A stretch of DNA of 64,000 bases, taken from contig NC_092369.1 of assembly GCF_030848805.1 (NCBI RefSeq), positions 1,282,798-1,346,797 of the forward strand, in the 5' to 3' direction. Source of the stretch: Temnothorax longispinosus (lineage: Eukaryota > Arthropoda > Insecta > Hymenoptera > Formicidae). Both the position numbers and the translations under genes were made by a program. Below, in pieces: positions 32,950 to 43,289 of the stretch; position 1 is the first letter of the stretch; each line of letters opens with the position of its first letter. Under the pieces are notes generated by a model, which ran no database searches, was not told the DNA's origin, and worked only from the letters and a program-made list of their open reading frames with translations.

Positions 32950-34197
32950 ATGGTACGAAATTATAAGAGGAAGACTGAAAAGCAGAGCTGGACTGAGGAA
33001 AGCATGGCTGCAGCAACCAAAGATGTTATGAAGGGAATGAGTTGCAGAGAAGCTGCTGATACTCATATGGTTCCTTATTATACTCTAAAATATAGAATAA
33101 AGAAAGCTAAAAGGGAAAATCCGTCTTTTTTAGAAGCTGCCCCGAAAAGATTAGGCAGGTTTAGTAACACTTTCTCAGAGGCTCAAGAAAAGGAATTTGT
33201 AAAACACATACTGCTTTTAAAAGAAAGGTTATTTGGCCTCACTTCAATAGATATACGCAAACTCGCATTTGAATTCGCTGAAAAGAACAACATTTCTCAT
33301 AAATTCAACAAAGAAATGAAAGAAGCAGGGGTAACATGGCTCAGGTTTTTCTTCAGCAGGCATAAGCAATTATCGCAAGAAATTTTTGAAGAAACTTCTC
33401 CTGCAAGCGCAACGGGCTTTAACCGCGGTACAGCAGTTCAATCATTTTTTAATTTATTAGAGTCTGTTTATAATAAATACAAATTCTTACCTAATGACAT
33501 TTATAATGTCGATGAAACGGGCATTATAATAGAGCCAAAACCGTCAAAAGTAATAGCTCTGTGTAGAGAAAAGCAAGTTGGCTCTTTATCTCCCAGTAAA
33601 AAAGTTCTCGTTACTGCTGAGATATGTATGAATGCTGCTGGTGATTATATGCCCACAATGTTTATTTTCCCTATAAAAGAAGTAAGGCCTATGTCGAAGG
33701 ATGACTCTTCTCCCGACTCATTTACCGTCTATCACGAGAGTGGATCGATTCAGAAAGACAGTTTTATTGTTTGGTTCAAGAAATTCATTGAGTTTTCTCA
33801 CCCCTCACCTGAAAAGCCGGTGCTGTTGCTTCTAGATGGACACGCTTCTCATACCAAAAGTGTGGAACTTATCAAACTTGCACAACAAAACAACGTCATC
33901 ATCTTGTCCTTCCCTCAGCATTGGTTGCAGCCACTTGACATATCATTTATACCTCCTTTGATGACATGTTATAAACAAGTGGAGCAAAAATGGAAAGTTC
34001 ATTACCCAGGACAAAATCTACCAATATATAAAGTGGAGACACTATATAAAAAGGCTTTTTCTATAGCAGCTCAAAGACAAACTGCTATAAAAGGTTTTAA
34101 AAAATCGGGAATATACCCATTGAATAAAAATAAGTTGGCTGATCATCTTAATGCTCCATCAAAAACCACTGAAAGACCTATGCAGCAGGAAATCTAA
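32950..34197 (+). CDS. pogo/Tigger-like transposase, DDD triad intact
   Basis: A 415-codon uninterrupted frame starting at the ATG after an acceptor-like TTTTTAG. The DNA-binding part has a psq/CENP-B-type helix-turn-helix (residues ~13-55) and a second helical region (~65-140). The DDE_1 catalytic domain keeps all three acidic residues: NVDET (Asp188), LLLLDGH (Asp296) and QPLDISF (Asp330), the last two 34 apart as in pogo-group enzymes. Tc1/mariner-superfamily enzymes cut and paste at TA. It is the only copy in the window without the N-terminal doubling or catalytic loss. The TAA at 34195 is followed by an in-frame tail with another stop and a MITE, so the natural C-terminus is probably missing. 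Whether it is active is unknown. The extra in-frame residues before the ATG are leader sequence. Confidence 0.88.
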   Translation: MVRNYKRKTEKQSWTEESMAAATKDVMKGMSCREAADTHMVPYYTLKYRIKKAKRENPSFLEAAPKRLGRFSNTFSEAQEKEFVKHILLLKERLFGLTSIDIRKLAFEFAEKNNISHKFNKEMKEAGVTWLRFFFSRHKQLSQEIFEETSPASATGFNRGTAVQSFFNLLESVYNKYKFLPNDIYNVDETGIIIEPKPSKVIALCREKQVGSLSPSKKVLVTAEICMNAAGDYMPTMFIFPIKEVRPMSKDDSSPDSFTVYHESGSIQKDSFIVWFKKFIEFSHPSPEKPVLLLLDGHASHTKSVELIKLAQQNNVIILSFPQHWLQPLDISFIPPLMTCYKQVEQKWKVHYPGQNLPIYKVETLYKKAFSIAAQRQTAIKGFKKSGIYPLNKNKLADHLNAPSKTTERPMQQEI

Positions 34198-34660
34198 GAA
34201 GATGAGGCCCACTCTGTGATATTTGGAAATGATCAAACCCACCCGTCAAAATTTGCAATTTCCTCGAATTTTCTTTCTTAAGAAGAAAAAAAATATACAG
34301 AAGAGAAACGAGAAAAGCAGGAAATGGAAACTGCTACTCGAAAAAGGAAGTTAGAAATAGAAGCTCTTAAAATTGAAAAATTAAATAAGAAAAAAGCAGA
34401 AAGACAGCTCATCCTCAGATTAGGAAGATGAAGCCTGGGCCCGTATTCCGTTCCTGCCTACCGACAACTGTCGGTTCGATAAGTGTCGTTGCGCAGGTTT
34501 TTCATATCGTGTAAAAGCTGCGCAACGACACCGACAATTGCCGGTAAGCGGATTTTAGCGGAACAGAATACGGCCCCTGCACCTCTTGCAATGATTTGTC
34601 AACAACAATCGAGCGCTGGATACAGTTTATTAAATGCAAGGATGGGCCTATGAGTCCGGT
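34198..34660 (+). pseudogene. Decayed C-terminal tail of the pogo transposase, unit 4
   Basis: Same composition as the unit 1 tail: an acidic and lysine-rich linker (METATRKRKLEIEALKIEKL) after two stops, then a frameshift, the MITE at 34438-34576, and the Cys-x2-Cys end (TSCNDLSTTIERW). It shows that the current 415-residue frame is a shortened form of a longer protein. Confidence 0.6.
34438..34576. mobile_element. 139-bp MITE, GGCCCGTATTC family, unit 4
   Basis: Same length, same position in the transposase tail and same CTG flanks (34435-34437, 34577-34579) as the copies in units 1 and 2. The TAGCGAATTCGGGCG MITE of those units is absent downstream (empty TAA at 34841-34843). Confidence 0.85.
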
Positions 34661-35154
34661 AACAATGTAGAGCAAGAGGATATCTTTTTGTTTGTAATTT
34701 TTGTTTATAAAATACATTTTTGTGTTGTACACTAAGAAAAAAAATTTCTGCATTTTAGTAAATATTAGTTTGCAAACAACCTTGATTCCATTTACTAAAA
34801 TAAAGAAAAATTTCCTTGTTATTAGCATATGTGTATTCACTAAGACGAATGCAGAAAAATTTTTTCTCATTGTCAGTGTAATTTGACTAACAATAAGATA
34901 ATATAAACTTCGTAATTGTACTTTGTAATTGTAACTTCGGTGTTTTACATGCTTTTAACCGATTTTACTTTACCGGTGGAGCAAAACCGGGTATTTTAAT
35001 GTTTTAAAAATCCCGTTATCTCCCCTTGTTAATTAAATCTTTTTTAAAATAACTGGCCTTTTTTTCTCATAGTTCAAGGTCCACTAAAGACTACTAACGG
35101 CTCAGCAGAATCTTTTTGCCCTCTGATTTCTTGTAGAAAGACAAATCCAAAAAA

Positions 35155-36372
35155 GCACCCGGTTTTGCCCCACTTTTAGGTATAAAATTTAAATAGCCAT
35201 CTAGCCTGCCTGTGTTTTTTATTTGCTAAAAATTCACGACAACTTCGAATATTCTTTCGATCGTATTATGCATATTAGGAAACCAATAATTCCGTTTTAT
35301 TAGTGCTTATGTTTTTTTTTCAAGTATGTTTGAGTGTATTTTTTTATGTATTTTATATCTTGAAGACAATAACGATATTTATATGACGCGGGCAATTATT
35401 CATGGCGCTATTTATACGACGTAAAGTGTCGCATTCTGTTCAAAATTTCGGAGCAACTCAGTTTGTATTGTACAGATATTGGTAATACACACTTTGTGTC
35501 TGAAGCAAGCATTATATACGAGTCGCACGCATTCTTTCAAATCTTCTCCGATTATCTAAATTCACTTTCAACCGCAAAGTGACTATCAGAAATTGCAAAC
35601 ATTTCGACGCTACTAATTGTACATCGCCATTGTCTTCTCTAATAGTAATCCGCCTCTTATAAAGTAGCCATCGCGTTGTCCTTCGTCCGCTATATAGCGA
35701 TAAATAATTTATGAATTCGCATCCTCTCGTTGAGTCTTCGAATTCTCGCGGTAACTTTCTTTTAACTCATTTATTAGTATATTCCACGACAATGGATATC
35801 AATGAATAAACGCATCTACATGTATATTTTTACCTGGGCGATATATTTACTGTAAAATACATATACTTAAATCGAATTTTTCAAATAGCAAAGCCCATCT
35901 AGCGACGCAGATCTTTCTTATTTATTGTCAACGAAAACACATGGCAATTAGTAACAATTTTAAAGATAATTCTTAATAAATAAATTTTAAATTTTCGTAG
36001 ATATATTATTGCAAGAATTTCGCATAGTATAGGTATATCGGATGTAGCGCATCACCGTCGTCGAATTTCTGAAATATTATAGCGTATCCGTACTTGAAGG
36101 CATCCATGTGTAATTCCATTTCAGTTTTCTGTTTGTACAATTTCAACACCGGCTTAGTACTTAATGCAAATTTTAATCGATCAGAAGCTTCTGTTTTTTT
36201 CGCACCAAATTCAAATTTTGTATCTGATTTCAGTAAATTACTCAAAGAATTAATTTTTAATAAATAATTTTTAATAAATTTGCGGAAGTATCCAGTTAAA
36301 CCTTAAAAACTTTGCACTTGCTTTACGTTTTCTGACTGCAAAAATTTCATTACGACTTTGATTTTACTCTCA
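35155..36372 (-). pseudogene. Ty3/gypsy RNase H and integrase N-terminus, unit 4
   Basis: A minus-strand frame at 36006-36245 reads KSDTKFEFGAKKTEASDRLK, then ALSTKPVLKLY and MDAFKYGYAIIFQ, which is the connection and start of RNase H (the D-A-S-x-x-G-x-G-A region, with the Ser and Gly substituted). Upstream of it GLTGYFRKFI marks the end of RT. The RNase H C-terminus and the integrase zinc-binding part follow leftward to about 35155. Stops and frameshifts are frequent. Confidence 0.75.
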
Positions 36373-36557
36373 CTAGACATCGCACGCTATTTAGCTTTAA
36401 TATAATATTTTACTGTTACTATTACACTATTAACCACACAACTGTCCAAATATGCCATGAAAGCCGCTCATGAATTAAGCGCAACGAGATAACCAATCGG
36501 CATCGCGGAAAAGCGACAATTAGATAGATTCGAGTATCGGTGAGATGCCTTTTTTAG
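36373..36557 (-). mobile_element. Helitron-like element 3
   Basis: On the minus strand it begins CTAAAAAAGGCATCTCACCG and ends GATGTCTAG before host T. The 3' hairpin is partly deleted (CGCACGC). It lies between the RT and RNase H sections of the gypsy element, at the place where unit 3 carries element 1, so elements 1 and 3 are probably the same original insertion. Confidence 0.65.
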
Positions 36558-36720
36558 TCTGCCTTGCATACATGAGACTAGAAATCGCTCCGAGCTCTCG
36601 AACAGAGAAAAGTTGACCAATCACATTTAAACAATTCGGCAATTGACCAACGCGATTGATTAATTCTTTCACCGTCCAAGATCTCAAAGCGATTTCTAGC
36701 ATCGTGGACACAAGGCTTTA
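36558..36720. other. Unassigned insert between Helitron 3 and RT
   Basis: Inverted ends ACTAGAAATCGCT (from about 36570) and AGCGATTTCTAG (to about 36703) frame about 130 bases that do not read as retrotransposon protein. It may be another small nested inverted-repeat element. No target duplication was confirmed. Confidence 0.4.
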
Positions 36721-36721
36721 G

Positions 36722-37640
36722 AAGTGAGAATGTATTGTACAATTCTCGATAATATGACCTAAGAAACTTGATTTTAGTCTGTAAAAATCTATTACTTTTT
36801 CCAATTGATGTTTAATCCAAAATTGTCGACAACGCACAATGTTCTTTTTAAGATTTCTAACACGGCTTCAAAATCCGTAGACGAAATAATTAAATTATCC
36901 ACGTATGTCAAAATCACGCCGTTTTTAATCAAACTAGACATCACAGACGCTACGCGCGCGCTATTTAGCAACAAATACACAACTGCCAAAATTATGCTAT
37001 GACAGCTTGACAGCCGCTCACGAAGTCAGCGCAGCGAGAAAACCAATCAGCATCGCGGAAAAAAGTCAATAATAAACTTCGAGACTTTCGAGAAGACTTC
37101 GAGAGTGTCGATTTAACATGCCTTTTTTTAGATATAGGATCCTTAAATGTTAGATTGATAAAATCCTGGAATATTGCCGGAAAGTTACATAAATAAACGG
37201 AAAGGTGCGTAAAGAAACTCGTATTGACCATTTTAACTATAAAAGACCATTTTAACTATATAAAACATTATCTGTTTTCTTTTTACCGAAACATGGAAAA
37301 ATCCGTTCTTCAAGTTAATGGTATACTAATTACCGTATAGCTCCTTGAGAAGCATCTAATTTATCGTCAATTAGTGGAAGCGGATGTCAATTTTTTATCA
37401 CCTTTTTATTTAACGACCTGTAATCGATACATATATTCTTGTTTCCTTTTTTTTTTTTTATATATTTACTAAAACCACTAGCGTATTCCAAAATGAATAA
37501 TACTACCCCTGGTCTTGTCCACAAATGCGTTTACTTCCTTCGTAGGTAAGAAGTGGTAAGAAGCGTCTAGGTATCTGATATATCGGTTCGTTATTATCTC
37601 TAAGAATTATAGCCATTATATAACTTTTATCTCGCGCATT
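36722..37640 (-). pseudogene. Ty3/gypsy reverse transcriptase, split by a Helitron
   Basis: Minus-strand RT motifs are recognisable in order: DYRSLNKKVIKN and HPLPLIDDKLD (about 37380-37430), QYEFLYAPF (about 37215), IPGFYQ/FQDFINLTFKDPI (about 37140-37180), then after Helitron element 4 KNGVILTYVDNLIISS, whose YVDN replaces the catalytic YVDD, and finally the FLGHIIEN end near 36750. Stops, frameshifts and the changed second Asp show it is dead. Confidence 0.8.
36934..37131 (-). mobile_element. Helitron-like element 4, inside RT
   Basis: On the minus strand it starts TCTAAAAAAGGCATGTTAAA after host A and ends with a GC-rich hairpin (GCGCGCGCGTAGCG region) and TCTGTGATGTCTAG before host T. 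This is textbook Helitron geometry: 5' TC, 3' CTAG, insertion between A and T, no target duplication. The RT reading on either side of it is collinear, so the site is clear. It is 198 bp and non-autonomous. Confidence 0.8.
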
Positions 37641-38080
37641 TTGTTAGGATTGGCGATTAAATTCTTCATAATGCCTCTATGTTCGGCAGTCACGCGAAAT
37701 TAATCAATATCGCTATTTTCGATCGCACAATTAATTTTAAATTTTTCCGGAAGATCATTCGACACTTGGATTTCCAAGCGCGGTTTTCGCATCGTAATTT
37801 TTCCTTCTTCAATATAACAATTTGCTTTGTCAAGAAGATCAGTTTCCAGGAGCAAATCGTGTCGCATCAAATTATTTGGCCACTGACAGGCTTATATCGT
37901 AAAATATTCGTCAATTTTGATTTCCGCATTAAATTGACCTAGGTATAGTTTTATAATTTTTGCGCCTATGCCGCGATACATAATTTCTCGGCGTGTCAAG
38001 TTTGGCGATCCTAATTTTATGTACTGATCCTCACGCATCAACGACAAATCACTGCCCGTGTCTATTATAGAGCGATCAAA
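37640..38080 (-). pseudogene. Ty3/gypsy aspartic protease region
   Basis: The minus strand encodes IDTGSDLSLM (Asp-Thr-Gly at about 38054-38065), the active-site motif of retroviral-type proteases, followed by LGSPNLTRR and a further section leading toward RT. At least one in-frame stop lies in the continuation. Confidence 0.7.
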
Positions 38081-38159
38081 TTTTTAATCTTTACATAATA
38101 TATTTTATAATATTTACGGCGATAGAGGGCCTAGAAATACCACACATATTTCTTACCTC

Positions 38160-38300
38160 GCTAATACTTTTTTTACATTTTGCCGCAAGCCGCAATGTGC
38201 TGAAATTCTTTGCAATTAAAACATTTCATATCTTTCGCTCTGAAAGCGCAATTTACCGCATGATGACTCTACGTCCCGCAATTATGATATCGCCCTACGC
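38160..38300 (-). pseudogene. Ty3/gypsy gag zinc knuckles
   Basis: Two decayed CCHC-type zinc knuckles are read on the minus strand: one near 38270 (HNC..SHHAVNC, first Cys changed and a stop inside) and one near 38205 (CFNCKEFQHIAAC, one residue short before the last Cys). Such knuckles bind RNA at the end of gag. They lie between gag and the protease, as expected. Confidence 0.65.
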
Positions 38301-38429
38301 TTTTCACCGCATCTCGATTTTCCTTTTCGCTACCTCCTTGCGTCCATTGCGAACCCTGCTGACTCTTTTTCCACGCAGCGACAAACACCTCCAGTAACAA
38401 TTTTTTTTTGTTCTTTTTTTTGTTCTAGA

Positions 38430-39364
38430 ACGTGGTACTTGATCGCCCTGATCTTACGGCAGTAAATCGGGAATCCTCTCAATAATATATTCGACCATTT
38501 CACCTTCGTCGATCTTGATTCGATTGCCCATTATCACCATTTGATGCATTGAAGGTCTTATTGAAGGTCTCGTCTCTTCGTCACGTACGCCGTTCGAACT
38601 GCTTTCTCACGTGCACCTTGCTCGATTCCTGGAAGATCATATTCTTTATCTTGATCAAAAGTTCATCGACGGTTATTTCTGTATAATTCGGATTCAAGCG
38701 GAACCATTCTTGCGCTTTGCCCTTCAGACGTGACCCGATCAATAATTCTTACTAAATCATCCGTCAATCCATATGCATCTCGAAGAAACTTGACACGTCT
38801 CTCCCATGCCTCGAACATACCACTGTCACCCACAAAATATCCCAATAGGCCTGTAATCGCGTTTACGCTCAACGGTTCGTGGGAGATTGCTGGATTTTAA
38901 TTGTTGTATCGCTTGCCGACTCGCACCCATCGTTATTTGCGTTTTGTGACCGCCTCAATAACTCAATCTCTCGTGATGTCAAAAACTCTCGCTCCATCAC
39001 TTCTTTTTCTCTTCGCAAAGTTCTATCTCCCAAGATTGAAAATGTTCGAGATTGTCGTTGTTCGCACGTTGTTTTGCACGCTCATATTCTCAAAATTTTC
39101 GATTTGTCTTTCTCCTCTTTCTCCTGGTACTCTCAACATTCATTCGCCTGTCGGATCTCCGTCCATATAATTCTCGCTATCGGTGCTGTTGATAGACCCG
39201 TCTCTCGCAATATTTCTTTTTATTCGTTGACTGTAAAATTATTCGGGATTTTCTCCACGTTCGCCGTCCTATCTCACTTGTTACTTCTCGCCCAAAAATC
39301 GTTACTCGACTCATCGCTTTCGTGCGAAATAATTCACAGTCTTCCGTCGCAAGAAGAAAAATAA
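38430..39364 (-). pseudogene. Ty3/gypsy gag remnant
   Basis: The clearest frame, 38663-38872, reads MFEAWERRVKFLRDAYGLTD. In an overlapping frame the reading continues GSRLKGKAQEWFRLNPNYTE, the typical conserved core of insect gypsy-type gag, then VRKQFERRT. Upstream (to about 39364) is a charged coiled region (REFLTSREIELLRRSQ). The long plus-strand open frame over 38879-39364 is its antisense shadow. The frame is broken in several places. Confidence 0.7.
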
Positions 39365-39487
39365 CTTTTTATTATATTGCTTCTTTTGTAAAAATCTCAG
39401 AAATAAGCAATCATAGCGAGTTTTGGTTTTCACTATTGTTTTCTACACATTTAAAATACTTTCGAAAATTATTTACGTCGCCAAAAT

Positions 39488-39864
39488 TGTCATAATCTCC
39501 CTCGGATATCATTCGCAGTAACTTTCATCTTTTAGTGGAGGCAAATTAGGTTTTTATCTCGGAACCGGTTAAAACTACTCGGATTTAAACGTTTTTTTTT
39601 TAATGTAGGTAATTAAAAACATTACAATGTTTATGGGTTAAAAATTGACGCTAATTGTTTATTTAATAATTATTTAATAAATTAAAGCGTCAATTTTTAA
39701 CCCATAAACATTATTGTAGTGTTTTTAATTACCTATATTTTAAAAAAAACGTTCAAATCCGAGTAGTTTTAACCGGTTTCGAGATAACGCACTTTTTTGG
39801 TCTAATTTGCTTCCACTATTTATCTATCTCTCATAGCGTTAACTCACGTCAACCCCGGCTGACA
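39488..39864 (-). repeat. Candidate gypsy 5' LTR remnant with PBS-like site
   Basis: On the minus strand the segment begins TGTCAGCC and ends TATGACA, the TG..CA inverted ends of an LTR. It is followed after a few bases by TTGGCGACG, which resembles the start of a tRNA primer-binding site, and then by gag. Most of the segment is a MITE, leaving under 100 bases of LTR, too short to be complete. A matching 3' LTR was not found. Confidence 0.35.
39535..39816. mobile_element. 282-bp MITE with long TIRs, TA flanks
   Basis: The arms of about 115 bases are inverted copies, starting GTGGAGGCAAATTAGG and ending GCTTCCAC, with shared internal phrases such as AACCGGTTAAAACTACTCGG and GCGTCAATTTTTAACCCAT in opposite orientation. 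TA flanks both ends (39533-39534, 39817-39818), which fits a Tc1/mariner-type MITE. Confidence 0.8.
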
Positions 39865-39878
39865 ATATAAGCCCCCAA

Positions 39879-40185
39879 AATTATAAGGATACTTGAAGAA
39901 TAGCGATAATGCTTTTATAAAATTCTAATATAAGTATATTTAATAAAAAAAAATAAAATACAAGAAAAGAAGTTATATATATAACTGGCCGATGGACAAA
40001 CGAAAACTACCTGACCGTGCTCGGTTCGCCAATCATATTCAAGTTTTCGCTAAATTAGCACGTCTCTCAAATCAAAAAAGGGGCGTCTATTGTTTGCTAA
40101 TTGTGTTGACCTGCTGGCTACTGTTTAGAAACGCCGATGCCTTGCTTGATCTAACTGTCTTATCTTAATATTTCGTTTTTAGTTT
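39879..40185 (+). repeat. Protease 3' flank, copy 3 of 3 (partial)
   Basis: This matches the distal half of 14236-14880: GGATACTTGAAGAATAGCGA, AAAATACAAGAAAAGA.GTTA, CTGGCCGATGGACAAACGA and AGAAACGCCGATGCCTTGCT. It lies directly beyond the right end of the transposon cluster, so copies of the protease flank lie on both sides of the cluster. Confidence 0.65.
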
Positions 40186-40189
40186 TACA

Positions 40190-41185
40190 TTAAATTTCAT
40201 TTCTTACACATATATATGTATGTAGAACAAATACGGGACATATTTCCATGTTATACAGGGCTCTGATATACATAAATATATAAATATATTATATGTATTT
40301 TATTATCTCTGATGTATGTATAGTATATCCTTTTATATGAATTTGTTGGATCATCTCGCAGCAACTGGCATTAATTGATCGATTGTCAAATCGAACACAT
40401 ACGACAATTAATTGCCCATCTCTGCCAATTTCACGCGTAGCTGCGACCTACTCACACGACACGGACACGAGTGATTTTAATTGATGTGACATTGACTCAA
40501 TGAAATTCGACACATGAACTTCGCGTTTCATGCGCTCGCGGCAATGCATCTAGCGACCGGTTGCTCGTTCATTTAACTCATTCGTAAATCAACAGCAATT
40601 ACCGATGCTTCACATGCTCGCAATAATAATGCGCGAGCCGAAGGGCTTAAAACACAGAGTAAATAATACACGCGCTCGACAGCCGCGACTTTCGCAATTC
40701 GTTCGCGTAAAAGCACCACTGGTGACTTATTCCCGGTCGAGATACGGACGATTGTCCCGAGGGAAGTAAGGAGGAGGGAGGGTTAACAACTATCCAGCAG
40801 ACTCTCTTTTCGCCACTCCCCCTCTGGAACCGGAGGGAAATAACCGTGTTTCCTCCCTCCATCCACAATCATTACCAGCTATCGCGCAAAGGGGGTATGA
40901 CTTTGGGCTCGTGGACCGTGCATGATAGCCACTCCGTTCCGCGCCATTGTGACGTCGTCTTTAAAAGCTCGCAGGATAGTCGGCGAAATGCTGAATAAGC
41001 GAAGCCGTTTGGCGCCCCCTTACGCGTTTCGACTATGTAACGGCAACCCTCCCTTCGTTAAGGAGACTCTTGTTGTTGGTTCAGGAAATCGCGCTTTCCG
41101 ACGTAGTTTCCTAGTGGGCTTTCGCGTTCACGTCATGCGATTCATAACTATTTGCGACTCTTATAAAATTACAAAAATTAAATAA

Positions 41186-41187
<2 letters not shown>
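40190..41187. other. Gene-free stretch
   Basis: No gene supported. 40560-41160 is GC-rich with short open frames on both strands and no recognisable domain. Confidence 0.35.

Positions 41188-41221
<34 letters not shown>
41188..41221. repeat. (TA)n microsatellite
   Basis: About 17 uninterrupted TA dinucleotides. Confidence 0.95.
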
Positions 41222-41223
<2 letters not shown>

Positions 41224-41586
41224 TTAAATAAATATTAACATATTAAATAATATTACAAACAATGTACATGCGACAGTTTATGCATTAAATATATGCGATC
41301 CCGTATATTATATCGTCTCAAAGTAATAATTAACTCGAATTAGCAGATCAGTCGGAGTCGATTCGATAAAACAGATACGGCCCATTTGATTCTAGCCACC
41401 ATTTTGTGTTCTACTTCTAAAGTTTCCAGGAGTTCTTGATTTCCGTAAACGTGAAGTTTCTTACCAACTGCGTCAGCAGTTTTAATTCGTGATCGTTTGA
41501 AGTAAGACGGCGACGAAAATTTCCAGGGAACATTTAAACAAATGAGTATGTATGTACACGCTTTGAAGTTATTTATTTTACATTCA

Positions 41587-41876
41587 CGGTAAAAAATATT
41601 TTGTATTTGAGTAGATTTCTGTCCATGTAGAAATTTTTGTGTTAAATTTTTAACATACACTGTAACATATTGTCATTGATTATTTTGAACTTTCTGCATT
41701 AAGTTAATATTCAACGTTTTTAAGAGTTAAAATGACACAATGTATGTGTAAATGCACGAATTCTTGGTGACATATTTTATATATTAAAATGAACTTTACA
41801 CCTAAGTTGTATTACTTTCCTCTCTATTAAGAATTTCCATCTGTCTGTTAAATAGACATTTTCTTATGCTATCTAT
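41587..41876 (+). repeat. Left arm of a ~290-bp inverted repeat pair
   Basis: The segment starts CACGGTAAAAAATATTTTGT and is an inverted copy of 42983-43281. Shared landmarks in opposite orientation include GTATTTGAGT, AAATTTTTGTGTT, TTGGTGACATATTTTATATA and CTGTTAAATAGACATTTTCT. The copies differ by several percent. Confidence 0.7.
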
Positions 41877-42982
41877 ATATTATAAAGAGATATCGCCATA
41901 TCAACCGCAAGTAATTGCGAACGAAATATAGGAATATAGATTTGTTCTACCATCCATTAATGGTTAAATAAAATAAAAAAGACATCTAACAATTTTAAAA
42001 TCTCACATTATAAACGTAGTAGTCGTGTAAGCGACCATCAATGCATTTCGAAAATCATAAAGTATCCCAAGAAAAAGATACAGATTAGAAGTACATAAAT
42101 TTCCGTTCAATGTTTCATAAATTTCACCTTAAACTTCGAAATTTAAACTTATTGTGTACTCGTACATAAATATAAGCTTATATACGTGACAAATGTCAGT
42201 ATTTCGACTAAGCCAACTTCAGCAATACGTTTTGTTAAGTTCTAAAGTGTTCGAAACGTCAATAGTATCGGACAAATGAAATGGAAGAAAATGGAAGAAA
42301 GCGCAAAAAAGAGGCACACCGTGGAGGTATCCATTTGTATATTGCCGTCGTAAATTTCTACGGATTAAACATTTAATTGCGTTCCAGGCGCTTATTCTGC
42401 AAAACTCGCGAGCACGAATGCTTCGGGCGGACAGGTGTGTGCGCGGCTTTAAGTTTCACGACACTCCCTCGAGATTTTACGATCAGCGGACCGGACGAAG
42501 ACTTGATCCCGGTCCAGATCCGAATACGTTGCCTGGCTCCAGCGTCTATCTGAAGCCGACACTCCACAGATGTTGTTTTCGGCTTGATCCCATCTCACTC
42601 GATAAGTCGATTGCAATGGAAGGGGAAAATCCACACCTCAACACATGTTACCTTCTTATACCACTTATAAAATGTTCAAATCTTACTCAATATCGATCTT
42701 GAAAGAAAAACGCGAAAGTATATGAAATACTCGTATATCGAAATGTTCTTTTATCATTTAATAAAAACTTTAGCACCGAGTAAAGAACTTTGTGTTAAAA
42801 ACACATTTCACATGTTCCAATTTATTCACTCTAATTTTTATATTAATTTAACAGAAATAAGGCAAATATGCTGTAAACAAATAATACAAAATTGTAACGC
42901 ATGGACGCTATCTGGAAGCAAAGTTTATGTTAAATTAACATATTTATAATATAAATTTAATTAAAATAAAATGTTATATGTA
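41877..42982. other. Spacer between the inverted repeats
   Basis: About 1.1 kb without a recognisable gene. 42370-42640 is GC-rich and has short overlapping frames. If the arms are transposon ends, this would be captured or internal sequence; no transposase motif is visible. Confidence 0.35.
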
Positions 42983-43281
42983 TAACATAAGAAAATGTCT
43001 ATTTAACAGATGGAAACTTTTATAGAGAGAAAAGTAACACAGTAACTTAGGTGTTCATTTTAATATATAAAATATGTCACCAAGAACTCATGCATTTACA
43101 TATAAATTGTGTTATTTTAACTCTAGAAACGTTAAACGCAGTATTAACTTAACGCAGAAAATTCAAAATAGCACAATAACAATACGTTACATTAACACTA
43201 GTGTATGTTGAAAATTAAACACAAAAATTTCTATACGAATAGAAATCCACTCAAATACAAGATGTTTTTTCCGTGTAGAAT
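42983..43281 (-). repeat. Right arm of the ~290-bp inverted repeat pair
   Basis: This is the reverse complement partner of 41587-41876. The outer end reads CCACTCAAATACAAGATG..TTTTTTCCGTG, so both outer ends carry CACGG. Confidence 0.7.
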
Positions 43282-43289
43282 ATCTTTTT

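Noticed and set aside
38879..39364. 161-codon plus-strand open frame
   Set aside because: It is antisense to the gypsy gag remnant, whose minus-strand reading is recognisable.
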